Shown: one piece after another, positions 1 through 7,774 of the stretch | How positions within the stretch are numbered: the stretch's first letter is position 1 | How the letters are laid out: every line of letters starts with the position of its first letter | Assembly: GCA_035536915.1 (NCBI GenBank) | Contig: DATLNE010000044.1 | Span: 248,001-312,000 of the forward strand | DNA length: 64,000 nucleotides | Reading direction: 5' to 3' | Source of the DNA: Acidimicrobiales bacterium | GTDB lineage: Bacteria; Actinomycetota; Acidimicrobiia; Acidimicrobiales; JAHWLA01 | Made by a program: the position numbers and the translations under genes | Notes under the pieces: generated by a model | The model's input: the letters and a program-made list of their open reading frames with translations, nothing else | Told to the model about the DNA's origin: nothing | Databases searched by the model: none

Positions 1-2
1 TA

Positions 3-782
3 CTCACAGGCGCGTCCGGAGAGGCGATCGACAGGCTAGATGCAGAGCAGCGTGCGAGAGGGGAACTCATCGAGCACGTGCTCTTCGCCTCATCCGTTGA
101 CCACGATTCCGTCGTTCGCCTCGGAGCCGCCCTCCGGCTCGACTTCGAAGCTTCTCACCTGTTCTTGCAGCTCGCGAGCGACAGAGTCGCGCCACTCCGC
201 AGTGCCAGTGAAGCATTGTTAGCCGCGAGTCCGCAGCCCCTTTCGGTGTCGCTCCGAGGCAACCCGATCCTTCACATGACCATTGTGCTCGATGCCCACG
301 ACCCGAACTTGGTCGAGCACGCTGCGGCGGTCGCTCACTCGGCGGGAGTACTCGTTGCTGTGCCTCCCGCTGTCGACAGCCTGGCTGGCCTGCGCCAGGC
401 GTATCTCGACGCGCGTGCGACCCTCTCGCTGGCGCTGCGCCTCGGCTTTGAACCCGGTTTAGTCCCTTGGCGGTCCCTTGCAAGTGCTCGTCTGATAACT
501 CTTATCGACCCTCAGACCGCCCGGGACTTCGTCGACGAAATCCTGGGCCCAGTGCTCGTTCTGAGTCGAAACCGCCGCGAGCGACTGTTGCAGGCGCTGA
601 CGGCGACGCTCTGGAGTGAGGGCAGGCGGACTGACGCTGGTGCCCGAATCGGGGTTCACGGTAAGACCGTGACCCTCCGGCTACGCGATGTAGAGCGGCA
701 CACGGGGCTCAGCATCCTCGAACACGACAGCCGACTGCTACTGGAGCTCGCAGTAATGCTTCACGCCCTACACGACCAATGA
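3..782 (+). CDS. PucR/CdaR-type transcriptional regulator, C-terminal part (5' end outside window)
   Basis: The reading frame is open back to base 3 with no stop, so the gene begins left of the window and only about 259 C-terminal residues are seen. The last ~60 residues match the PucR-type helix-turn-helix: an LLQALTATLW helix, then GVHGKTVTLRLRDVERHTG in the position of the usual H-x-N-T-V-x-Y-R-L-x-x-I-E-x-x-T-G signature. The part before it resembles the degenerate GGDEF-like sensory segment of the family (inference). Such proteins are cytoplasmic regulators of catabolic or developmental genes. The usual HRNTVRYR core reads HGKTVTLR here, so it is a divergent member. A second PucR-like gene follows 130 bp downstream on the same strand. 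First Met in frame is at 78, but the open frame upstream argues against it as the true start. Confidence 0.7.
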   Translation, partial: LTGASGEAIDRLDAEQRARGELIEHVLFASSVDHDSVVRLGAALRLDFEASHLFLQLASDRVAPLRSASEALLAASPQPLSVSLRGNPILHMTIVLDAHDPNLVEHAAAVAHSAGVLVAVPPAVDSLAGLRQAYLDARATLSLALRLGFEPGLVPWRSLASARLITLIDPQTARDFVDEILGPVLVLSRNRRERLLQALTATLWSEGRRTDAGARIGVHGKTVTLRLRDVERHTGLSILEHDSRLLLELAVMLHALHDQ

Positions 783-912
783 TGGCGCCGATCCGCTTCC
801 GTTCACCAGCGCGGCTGGCTTGTGGGACGCCCCACCGGCTGAGGCTCGCCCCCGTAGTCCGCGATCGAGCGCGACAGAGATTCGGGGGCTCCCTCGACCG
901 TTGGGAGGCGAC

Positions 913-2130
913 GTGAGCGCCGAGGGCGGCCGTGGCGGGCTGGTTGGCCGTCACCTTCGGCCGCTACTCGACCGGCGAGATGCCACCGTCTATGCGATGG
1001 GTGAGGCAATTCAGGACGAGGTGATCGAGTACCGCATCTTTCAATCGCCTGATGACGAAGCCGAGTGGGCCGAAGGACTGGCATCGTTGCTCGACCTCTT
1101 TCTGACTCTCTCGACGGAGGACCGTTGGTTGACTCCGGCGGAGACGCACGGCATCCGTGCCATCGGCGCCCAGCGAGCTGATCAGGGGTTCTCGCCAGCG
1201 GCTACACGGTTGAGCGTACGCATCGCCGTCCGGGTAGCGCGGGATCGGATTATCGAGGAGTACGACCCCACCACCGACGAGGACCGCGGCGCAATGACCG
1301 CGGTGCTCAACCTCCTGGATCGGTTCTCCAGCGCGGTTCAAGATCTCCTCGACGAAGGCTACCGGGATCGCCGGAACGAGCGAAACGCGAGGGGGGGATT
1401 AACGGTCGCCCAGCTCGTCCACGACGTGCTTGACGGAGCTCTTGTTGACGAGGCGCCGTTTGCAGAACGGAGCAGAGCGGCGGGTTGCGACGCAGCTGTC
1501 GCGCGGGCCGTATTCCTCAGTGCAGGAGACGTCGACCTCAACCGGTTGGCAGACCAGTTGCGAGTGAGCGACGCCGCCTGTCACGTCGTCGGGCGATCTA
1601 CGCCGCTGGCACATGGGGTCGTCGTCGCGGCGGTGCCGATACCCGCAGCGACCGAGGTGCTCATTGCCGCGGTGCAGGACTCTGCCGCGAACGCTGCGAC
1701 CACAGTCCTCTATCTCGGAACGTTCCAACGTCCCAGAGACGCGCACGCTTCCTATCTCGGAGCGGTCGAACTGGTTCCCCATCTGCCACGGATCGCCCGT
1801 GGGACCGGACTGGTGCGGTCCGGCGACGTCGTGCTCCATCGTTTCGCTGCAGCGATACCCGGCGCAACCCGAAGGGCACTGCGGCAAGAGGTTCTACGAG
1901 GGCTCGATGCGCTGCCGCCAACTAAGGCCGCCGCGGCGCAGGAAGCGCTGGCGTGTTTCGTTCGTCATAAGTTCAACATCACGGCCGTCATGTCGGCGAC
2001 CGGAAGGAACCGCAAGACGGTTTACATGACACGCGATCAGCTCGAACTCTTGCTGGGGATGTCCCTCGCCGAGCAGGAGCACCAAGCCGTCCTCGCCCTT
2101 GCTCGTCTGCTACACGAACTCGAGACGTAA
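913..2130 (+). CDS. PucR-like helix-turn-helix regulator
   Basis: About 405 residues. I choose GTG 913 because GGGAGG (903-908) sits 4 nt before it; an in-frame ATG at 820 has no ribosome binding site. The C-terminal ~55 residues (ALACFVRHKFNITAVMSATG then RNRKTVYMTRDQLELLLG) have the architecture of the PucR C-terminal helix-turn-helix, with RNRKTVYMTRDQLE replacing the canonical HRNTVRYRLRRIE. The N-terminal half is acidic and helical, without a recognisable sensor domain; the middle is reminiscent of the CdaR GGDEF-like region. It follows a partial regulator of the same family, so this is a tandem paralogous pair. Codon use and GC are lower than in the core genes to the right, consistent with acquired DNA. 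Target unknown. Confidence 0.65.
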   Translation: MSAEGGRGGLVGRHLRPLLDRRDATVYAMGEAIQDEVIEYRIFQSPDDEAEWAEGLASLLDLFLTLSTEDRWLTPAETHGIRAIGAQRADQGFSPAATRLSVRIAVRVARDRIIEEYDPTTDEDRGAMTAVLNLLDRFSSAVQDLLDEGYRDRRNERNARGGLTVAQLVHDVLDGALVDEAPFAERSRAAGCDAAVARAVFLSAGDVDLNRLADQLRVSDAACHVVGRSTPLAHGVVVAAVPIPAATEVLIAAVQDSAANAATTVLYLGTFQRPRDAHASYLGAVELVPHLPRIARGTGLVRSGDVVLHRFAAAIPGATRRALRQEVLRGLDALPPTKAAAAQEALACFVRHKFNITAVMSATGRNRKTVYMTRDQLELLLGMSLAEQEHQAVLALARLLHELET

Positions 2131-2345
2131 CAACGCCGGAATCTGCCCACGCCCTCCTTGATGGGCTGTACGAGTTGACCACCAAATTGGATAGCTCTGA
2201 CCAGTGACTCAGCTTCAGAACTCCTTTAAAACCTACTCAGGGGAGCCGGGAGCACGTCATCCGTCGAGGATACGCAGCACGTCCCCTCGTCCAAAAGCCA
2301 ACGCTGGGGGGAATGTTGCGAAGCATCCTCCGTGGAAGGAATTAA

Positions 2346-2798
2346 ATGAAGAGATTCGGACTGATGATCGCGTGCGTCGCGTCGTTCCTGGTTGCGGTCG
2401 TTCCTGCGCAACCTGCGTCGGCGGCAACGCCGTGCAACACCGTGGCGAAGACGCCTTACAAGTGGGACTGGAAACTGAAGACGGTCGGCGCGGCGACCGT
2501 CGTCGAGTGCAACAACATCATGACATTCATCCAAATCAACTCGACAGCGGAGGTGTGGAGCGCAACCCACGGTATGTGGCTCGAGGGCAGCGAAGGCAAA
2601 AGTGAGGCTCACCAGGTGACGTGGGCCTATGCAGACGCCTGGTGGAACTGCCAGGGCTATGGAGAGCCGTGGACGCGTACCCGCGGCGACTCAATCGCTC
2701 TGTACGGGTTCGGGGCCAGTCAGCGCGAGACGGCCGCGCCGAGCGCGACCCGCCAGTTCGAGGACTGCGGATACCTCCTGAGAGAGATCAAGCCCTAA
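2346..2798 (+). CDS. Small secreted protein of unknown function
   Basis: 150 residues with a clear Sec signal peptide: short basic start (MKRFG), hydrophobic core, and an A-x-A cleavage site near residue 27 (QPASAA|TPC). An AAGGA ribosome binding site lies 6-7 nt before ATG 2346. The mature part is about 120 residues, with four cysteines that could form two disulfides, and is rich in Trp and Tyr. I do not recognise the family. It is followed 44 nt later by a lipoprotein gene on the same strand, so both may be envelope or secreted products of one island. Confidence 0.6.
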   Translation: MKRFGLMIACVASFLVAVVPAQPASAATPCNTVAKTPYKWDWKLKTVGAATVVECNNIMTFIQINSTAEVWSATHGMWLEGSEGKSEAHQVTWAYADAWWNCQGYGEPWTRTRGDSIALYGFGASQRETAAPSATRQFEDCGYLLREIKP

Positions 2799-2842
2799 CA
2801 CAGCTTAGCTACACTGTCCTTTCTGTGAGGGGGCCTCGAGCA

Positions 2843-3556
2843 ATGAAAACCGGGTCGGTATTGCTGCTCCTTATCCTGAGCCTCGGGGCTTGTAGCGGGC
2901 CCTCGACGTCCGAGAGCCCGCACTCAACGGAAGGTTTGGAGCTGCCGTCTGGCAGCGGGGAGGAGGGCTCGCCTCCTGAGGGGCGAGCCCCTTCTTCTCC
3001 ACCGACGTCGGGCAGCGGTCGGCCGTCGGGTCTCGAGGGAGGAACTCCGGGAAAAAATGCACCGGGGTCGCGGCCTGAGGGGGGACCGGCAGGGCAGCCA
3101 GCGTCAGGCTCCGAGGAGACGGATGAATACTGGGCGACAAAGGCGAACGGTGGAACGCTAGCGGTGAAAGGCAACCGCGACGCCGTGGAATGGCGACTGT
3201 ACTTGTCGCGCGAGCGCGGCACCTGCCTTGCCTTCCATGTGCGAGACGGGAATCTAAGGCAAAGCGGCGGCAGCGGTACCTGCGAGCAGAAACCACCGCT
3301 CGATGTGTCGCTCTTTCGCAACGTCTCGGGCCGCTTCGCATACGGGGTGGTCACAGCGGAGGCAGTGGAGATCCATCTCGAACATACGGATGGAGCCAAG
3401 GACGTGCTGCGGGCGGAATCGACGCCCGACTTCGAGGGACGGTTTTACGCCGGGGAAGTCCGGCCGACTCCCTTTAAACGGGTCGTGGCGCTGGGGGCTC
3501 GGGGCGAAGTCGTCGCGAATTACCGCGATGTGTCGCGTCTGAACACGACTGGTTAA
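2843..3556 (+). CDS. Putative lipoprotein with Gly/Pro/Ser-rich linker
   Basis: 237 residues from ATG 2843. The N-terminus is a type II signal peptide with lipobox L-G-A-C at residues 14-17, so the mature protein should be lipid-anchored at Cys17. Residues ~18-95 are a low-complexity Ser/Pro/Gly/Glu linker. The C-terminal ~140 residues form a compact domain (EYWATKANGGTLAVKGNRD onward) with a Cys pair (TCLAF...GTCEQ). Function not recognised; an immunity or binding role for the neighbouring secreted protein is only a guess. A GAGGGGG purine tract lies about 11 nt upstream of the start, and a TACACT hexamer at 2810-2815 could be the -10 element of its own promoter. Confidence 0.6.
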   Translation: MKTGSVLLLLILSLGACSGPSTSESPHSTEGLELPSGSGEEGSPPEGRAPSSPPTSGSGRPSGLEGGTPGKNAPGSRPEGGPAGQPASGSEETDEYWATKANGGTLAVKGNRDAVEWRLYLSRERGTCLAFHVRDGNLRQSGGSGTCEQKPPLDVSLFRNVSGRFAYGVVTAEAVEIHLEHTDGAKDVLRAESTPDFEGRFYAGEVRPTPFKRVVALGARGEVVANYRDVSRLNTTG

Positions 3557-3865
3557 GTGAGCCTCCGCAGAGGCGAAGATCCAGTCGACGACGCGCGACA
3601 CCCGGGCGCGTCTGCAGTGGGTGCTGGAGTCCAGCGAGGACTCTGATCGTTACCCCACTCGTTGGGATGTCTCAGGTGGCGTCGTGGTGTGGGCAGCGCT
3701 AGACGGCGCAGCGCGCTCCCTCGCGTCTCCCACTAGCTCTCGCTCAAACGCAGGCCGTCTGGAGGTCAGCGCCTCGATTGCTCTGCGTGCGCCCACAGCT
3801 ACCCGCCGGACTCGGGCCGGGACGCCAACAGAAAAACCGTGCTCACCTGGAAAAACAGGTCACGA
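3557..3865. other. Intergenic region without a supported gene
   Basis: 309 bases between the lipoprotein gene and the XRE gene. I see no supported coding region. A short hairpin (GAGTCC 3630-3635, AGCGA loop, GGACTC 3641-3646, approximate) could end transcription of the lipoprotein gene. The last ~25 bases hold the imperfect palindrome listed separately. Confidence 0.4.
3843..3862. promoter_or_regulatory. Candidate operator of the XRE regulator
   Basis: TCACCTG-6 nt-CAGGTCA is an imperfect dyad (one mismatched pair) ending 3 nt before ATG 3866 and covering the presumed ribosome binding site. Small XRE repressors often bind such dyads at their own start, so autoregulation is plausible but unproven. 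Confidence 0.35.
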
Positions 3866-4105
3866 ATGAGCAAGGAACCCAGGACCAAACTCGGTCAACG
3901 GCTTCGAGCGGCGCGCCAAGTCGCTGGGCTCACGCAGGACGCGCTCGCAAGACTGAGCGGTGTTCATCGCACGTACATCGGTGCACTGGAGCGGGGCGAG
4001 AAGGAGCCGACGCTGTTTGTTCTTGTGAGGCTCGCAGGTGCGCTCGGCGTAGACCCCGGAGCGCTCGTGACGGGCATCCGTCCCGACGACGCCGATCGCG
4101 AATGA
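3866..4105 (+). CDS. XRE-family helix-turn-helix regulator
   Basis: 79 residues, essentially one HTH_3 (Cro/C1-type) domain: LGQRLRAARQVAGLTQDALA (helices 1-2), then RLSGVHRTYIGALERGEKEP (recognition helix and start of helix 4). It belongs to the R-M controller/phage repressor type of small DNA-binding proteins, acting as a dimer. I use ATG 3866 (MSKEP) rather than 3839 because the family normally has 5-10 residues before helix 1. No partner gene follows directly: the next 250 bases contain a recombinase remnant, so this may be the leftover control gene of an integrated element. Confidence 0.8.
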   Translation: MSKEPRTKLGQRLRAARQVAGLTQDALARLSGVHRTYIGALERGEKEPTLFVLVRLAGALGVDPGALVTGIRPDDADRE

Positions 4106-4364
4106 TCGAGGACGCACGGCGCCCCTTGCAAGCGGGCTGCCATGCGTGTCCTAACTTCCGGCGTCGCCGTTGCCACAGTTGGGCTCGTGCCCGCGTTTGC
4201 CATTGCACTGTCGGTGACGACGGTGAGGAGGTCCGGTGCGGGTCCTGAACACGTTGCCGAGCGTGTCGGCGGCGGCGTCGTCGCCCTCGGTCGTAGCCTG
4301 CGCGTAGACCGCCAGCGTCAGTCTTCTGTCGTCGGCCTGACTGGGCCGCAGGGCGCGATCCCGC
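4106..4364. other. Island/core junction region
   Basis: 259 bases with no intact gene. On the minus strand it contains the C-terminal end of a tyrosine recombinase (listed separately). On the plus strand a reading frame from ATG 4142 begins with a hydrophobic stretch but runs antisense into the GIY-YIG gene, so I do not support it as a gene. Confidence 0.4.
4244..4333 (-). pseudogene. C-terminal remnant of a tyrosine recombinase/integrase
   Basis: On the minus strand the frame encodes DDRRLTLAVYAQATTEGDD followed by AAADTLGNVFRT. This matches the extreme C-terminus of actinobacterial phage-type integrases, where the Tyr of LTLAVYAQ is the catalytic nucleophile and is followed by a T-x-x-D-x-x-A-A-x-x-L helix. 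The upstream catalytic core (Arg and H-x-x-R motifs) is absent: going upstream, the frame enters unrelated sequence antisense to the 3' end of the GIY-YIG gene. It is therefore a decayed stump, lying exactly where the lower-GC left region meets higher-GC DNA. Confidence 0.55.
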
Positions 4365-5711
4365 CTACGAGGCTGCGCTGCGCTGACGGGTGCGCCGGGG
4401 TCCGGCCACCGGCTCGGCCACAACGAGATCCTCGGCCGCCCGACGCACGTTCTCCGACTGGTGCCACTCCTCGGCCTCGGGGTGCTCTACGAACGACAGC
4501 AACGAGCCGTCGAACGAGGTCAACAGGGCCTCCACTTCGCCGGGGGTTGCGTAGAAGAACTCCCGTCGTAGGTTCACCCGGTTGACGCGTCGGGCCGCGA
4601 GCGCGTCGTGCAGCCGTGCCTCCAGTCCCACGGCGTCGTCGCTGAAAACGATGGCGTGCACGTCGTAGCGGAACGGCACCGAGGCGTCACCGAGCTCACG
4701 AACCCTGTCCATCGGCTCCAGCCGCCGGGTCATGCCGATCTTGACCATGCGCTCGCCGAAGGCGCCCACGTTGGAGATGACGTAGACGTAGCCGGCACGG
4801 ATGTTGGCTTCGCGCGCTTCCACGCCGTGGATGGCGTCGTTGATCTCGGCCAGCTTCACCTCTGCGGCGCCGGCGGCGACGTCGTCGCCGTTCGCCCGCA
4901 TTTGTGCGACTGCGTTGAGGTAGTGGGCCTGCTCCTTGAGCAGCCGGGCCTTTTCTGCCTCGAACTCCTTCCGGGCTTTGGCCTCTTCGCGGAGCCGCGC
5001 CTTCTCCTCGCGTTCGGCTTCCTTCTCTTCCTCGACCTTGGCGAGGTAGTCGGCCGTAAGGCGCATCTCGTCGATGCGAAGGCGGTGGTAGCGCGACGAC
5101 ACGTTGATGTTCATCGTCCGGCCCAGCCGCGAGATCGTCTCGCGGGCCTTGGTCAGGCGGTCGACGGCGGCGTCGAGCTTGTACGGGCGCATCGTCTGCA
5201 CGAGGCGGTCGGCTTCGGCGTTGTACGCCCGCAGCATCAGCTTCGACAGCTCGCGCACCATCTTGCGGCCTTCGGCCTGCGAGCCGTTCACCGTCCAGTC
5301 GTTGGTTGCGGTGACGGCTCCGCCGTCCTTCATGGCCATCGCCTTGATGCGGCTCTGCACATCGGCGAGCGGCTCCTTGTAGGCGACCGAGTCCTCAAGC
5401 CGGTGGTGGTAGTCGTACACACCCACCTCTTGGAGGATGAGCACCTCGCGCACCTTCACCAGGGCGGCATCGGCCGCCTCGCGTTCGGCGCCGAGCAGGC
5501 CGACCTCGTCGTCGAGCTCCTTTCGGCGGGCGGCCAAGGCGTCGACCTGGTTACGAAGCGCCTCCAACTCCGGGAAGCCGAACCCGTCGATGAAGCTGCG
5601 CAACTCGCGCACCTCGGCTTCGAGCGCTCGCTTCCCGCCGAACAAGCCGCCGCCCCCGCCCACCGGCGGCTGTGGCACCGGCCGGGCCAGTACCTGCTTT
5701 GCGTCTTCCAT
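4365..5711 (-). CDS. DUF4041 and GIY-YIG (MUG113/T5orf172) nuclease-like protein
   Basis: 448 residues from ATG 5711, preceded by GGGGGGAG on the minus strand. Residues ~20-200 fit DUF4041 (paired helices, then a conserved YDYHHRLEDSVAYKEPLADV region). A long charged coiled coil follows (~230-310, EEEKEAEREEKARLREEAKA). Residues ~320-420 are a MUG113/T5orf172 GIY-YIG-like domain: YVYVISNVGAFGERMVKIGM, then R-x-L-E-P-M-D-R-V-R-E-L-G-D-A-S-V-P-F, with catalytic-type Tyr, Arg and Glu. The family is common in prophages and defence regions; molecular role unproven, but a DNA nuclease is likely. It lies beside an integrase stump and an XRE gene, and divergently from an ATP-grasp gene. Confidence 0.8.
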   Translation of the reverse strand: MEDAKQVLARPVPQPPVGGGGGLFGGKRALEAEVRELRSFIDGFGFPELEALRNQVDALAARRKELDDEVGLLGAEREAADAALVKVREVLILQEVGVYDYHHRLEDSVAYKEPLADVQSRIKAMAMKDGGAVTATNDWTVNGSQAEGRKMVRELSKLMLRAYNAEADRLVQTMRPYKLDAAVDRLTKARETISRLGRTMNINVSSRYHRLRIDEMRLTADYLAKVEEEKEAEREEKARLREEAKARKEFEAEKARLLKEQAHYLNAVAQMRANGDDVAAGAAEVKLAEINDAIHGVEAREANIRAGYVYVISNVGAFGERMVKIGMTRRLEPMDRVRELGDASVPFRYDVHAIVFSDDAVGLEARLHDALAARRVNRVNLRREFFYATPGEVEALLTSFDGSLLSFVEHPEAEEWHQSENVRRAAEDLVVAEPVAGPRRTRQRSAAS

Positions 5712-5811
5712 GCCGCTCTCCCCCCGCGGCACCGGCGTGCTCGCTGCGATCCATGATCGGCAGCATGACGACGAGATGTAGCGGTCTCGCCGGTTTTTCG
5801 GGCGCCGGCAC

Positions 5812-7257
5812 ATGCACGCCGAACGGCGCGCGACGATGCTCGGCGTGGGTACGGCGTTCGAACAGTTGCAGCGCGACAAGCTCGAAGCGGCGTGGCGCGC
5901 CGACCTGCCTGGTTCCACGACGCCGCATGTGATGATCGGGCTGCCGTCGTACTCGGTCGACCGCAGCTTGTTGGACCACTACGGCGACCGCGTGCCCGCG
6001 CTGGAGAACCGTTACCTCTACAGCGTCCTGTCGGCCCGCCAGCCGGGCAAGCGGGTCGTGTACCTGTCGTCGTTGCCGGTGCGCCAAGACGTGCTCGACG
6101 GCTACCTGGCCTTGGCCGAGCCCGCCGACCGGCCCACGATCCTGCAGCGCACGCTCCTCCTTTCGCCCGACGACACCACCAGCCGGTCGTTGGCCGAGAA
6201 GGTGCTCGACCGGGGCGAACTCGTCGATGCGCTGCGGCGGTTCGTGGCCGACGAGCTGACGCTGATCGAGGCGTGGAACGTGACCGAGGCCGAAGCCGAC
6301 CTGGCCGTTGCCATCGGCGCACCGATCTACGGCACGGACCCCCGCCACCGCGAGGTGGCCACCAAGAGCAACGGGCGGCGGCTGCTCCGCGACGCGGACG
6401 TGCCCGTGCCCTACGGCATCGAGGACGTGCGCAGCCCCGCCGACGTGGCGGCGGCAGTGGCCGCCATCAGCGCCCACTGCCCTGACCTCCGCGAGGTGGT
6501 GGTCAAGCTCGACGACAGCGGGGCGGGCGACGGCAACATCGTGGTCGACGTCGACAACCGCGCCCCCATGGAGACGCTGTTGCCCCCGTGGTACCGGGAG
6601 ACGCTGATCTCCGGCGGCGTTGTCGAAGAACGCATCGACGGCGTGGAGTTCCGCAGCCCCAGCGCCCAGGCCACCATCACCCCGTTGGGCGAGGTGACAG
6701 TGCTGGCCACCCACGAGCAGCGCCTCGACGGGCAGGTGTACGAAGGCTGCTCCTTCCCCGCCGATCCCGTCTACGCGCCGCTGCTGGGCCGCTACGCCGT
6801 GCAGGTCGGCGAGCGCTTGGCCGACCTCGGTGCCGTCGGCCGCTTCGCCCTCGACTTCGTGGCCCGGCGCCTGCCCTCGGGCGACTGGGACCTGTTCGGC
6901 ATCGAGATCAACCTGCGCAAGGGCGGCACCACCCACCCCTACGGCGTCACCCGCCTGCTCGTCGGTGGCCACTACGACCCGGCGGCGGCTACCTACGTCG
7001 ACCGCGACGGCCGCCCGAAGTTCTACGCCGCCACCGACAACCTGGTCGACGAGAGCTGGGTGGGCCGTACCCCCGGGGAGGTCCTGCGCATCACCGTCGA
7101 CTCCGGCCTCTGTTACGACCGCGACAGCGGCACAGGGGTCGTCCCCCACCTGCTCGACTGCCTCAAGGTCGACGGCCGCATGGGCTACACGGCGCTCGGT
7201 GACAGCCCGGCCCAGGTGGCCGAGTTGGAGGAACGCTTCATCGCCGCCGTCAGCTGA
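5812..7257 (+). CDS. ATP-grasp peptide ligase-like protein (PGM1-related)
   Basis: 481 residues. The N-terminal ~150 residues look like a pre-ATP-grasp fold (HVMIGLPSYSVDRSLLDHYG). The ATP-grasp core has TKSNGRRLL, VVVKLDDSGAGDGNIVV (ATP-binding Lys and loop), the hinge EERIDGVEF, FALDFVARR and EINLRKGGTTHP, the last carrying the metal-binding E-x-N. The C-terminal GTGVVPHLLDCLKVDGRMG is typical of the PGM1 C-terminal domain. PGM1 of pheganomycin biosynthesis joins a nonproteinogenic amino acid to peptides, so this protein probably forms an amide or peptide bond. Substrate unknown: no precursor-peptide gene is visible nearby. The start is uncertain (ATG 5812 or 5836). The 3' end overlaps the convergent VOC gene by 8 bp. 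Confidence 0.7.
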   Translation: MHAERRATMLGVGTAFEQLQRDKLEAAWRADLPGSTTPHVMIGLPSYSVDRSLLDHYGDRVPALENRYLYSVLSARQPGKRVVYLSSLPVRQDVLDGYLALAEPADRPTILQRTLLLSPDDTTSRSLAEKVLDRGELVDALRRFVADELTLIEAWNVTEAEADLAVAIGAPIYGTDPRHREVATKSNGRRLLRDADVPVPYGIEDVRSPADVAAAVAAISAHCPDLREVVVKLDDSGAGDGNIVVDVDNRAPMETLLPPWYRETLISGGVVEERIDGVEFRSPSAQATITPLGEVTVLATHEQRLDGQVYEGCSFPADPVYAPLLGRYAVQVGERLADLGAVGRFALDFVARRLPSGDWDLFGIEINLRKGGTTHPYGVTRLLVGGHYDPAAATYVDRDGRPKFYAATDNLVDESWVGRTPGEVLRITVDSGLCYDRDSGTGVVPHLLDCLKVDGRMGYTALGDSPAQVAELEERFIAAVS

Positions 7258-7705
7258 AACGAGCCGCCGGCGTGCCCGGAGGGTTTGTCACCCCCGGCGT
7301 GGCGTCCGGGTTGGGGACGCACACCTCGGCTTCGAGGCCGTCGGGGTCGCGGAAGAACAGGCTCAGCACCGGGCCGAAGTCGGTCACGAAACCGTCGCTG
7401 GCGCCCCGCTCGACCAACCGGCGGCGCACCTCGGTGAAGGCGTCGAGCGAGGCGGCTTGCAGGGCCAGGTGGTCGAGGCGGCCCCGCCCGAACATCGGCG
7501 TCTGGCGGGTGGCCTCGAGGTTGCCCGCCACCTCGAACACGTTGAACTCCGCGGTGGGGCCGACCTTCAGGAACGTCAGGCGCATGCCGTCTTCCGGCCG
7601 AAGCTCGCCGTCGACGGTGGCCTCGAACACGTCTCGATAGAAGCCCACCAGCCGGTCGGTGTCGTTGGTCAGGATGGCCACGTGGTTGAAACCGTCGAGC
7701 AGCAC
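7250..7705 (-). CDS. VOC-family (glyoxalase/bleomycin-resistance fold) protein
   Basis: 151 residues, the length of a two-module vicinal oxygen chelate protein. Module 1 starts GFNHVAILTNDTDRLVGFYR and module 2 contains RLDHLALQAASLDAF and SLFFRDPDGLEAEVCVPN. Candidate metal ligands are His8, His79 and Glu127 (approximate). VOC proteins include lyases, dioxygenases and isomerases; the substrate cannot be told. It starts at GTG 7705, with CACAAT 6 nt upstream as a possible leaderless -10. It lies downstream of the secreted protease on the same strand but is separated by a strong terminator. Confidence 0.85.
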   Translation of the reverse strand: MLLDGFNHVAILTNDTDRLVGFYRDVFEATVDGELRPEDGMRLTFLKVGPTAEFNVFEVAGNLEATRQTPMFGRGRLDHLALQAASLDAFTEVRRRLVERGASDGFVTDFGPVLSLFFRDPDGLEAEVCVPNPDATPGVTNPPGTPAARFS

Positions 7706-7727
7706 GACGCCATTGTGCCCGGGCGCG

Positions 7728-7757
7728 AAGGAAGCCCCGCCGAAGCGGGGCTTCCTT
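7728..7757 (-). terminator. Rho-independent-type terminator hairpin after the secreted protease
   Basis: Perfect 13-bp stem (7728-7740 with 7745-7757) closed by a CGAA tetraloop. It lies 18 bp after the stop of the protease gene on the minus strand and just before the VOC gene. No long T tract follows, as is usual in high-GC actinobacteria. Confidence 0.8.
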
Positions 7758-7774
7758 GCCGTCGTGCGTGGTGA

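Noticed and set aside
820-912. Longer start (ATG 820) for the second PucR-like gene
   Set aside because: No ribosome binding site, whereas GTG 913 has GGGAGG at ideal spacing.
2621-2842. Upstream extension of the lipoprotein frame
   Set aside because: It overlaps the secreted-protein gene, and the lipobox signal peptide begins at ATG 2843.
4142-4585. Plus-strand frame with a hydrophobic start after the XRE gene
   Set aside because: It runs antisense deep into the well-supported GIY-YIG gene and its second half is Arg/Pro-rich, like a shadow frame; no ribosome binding site.
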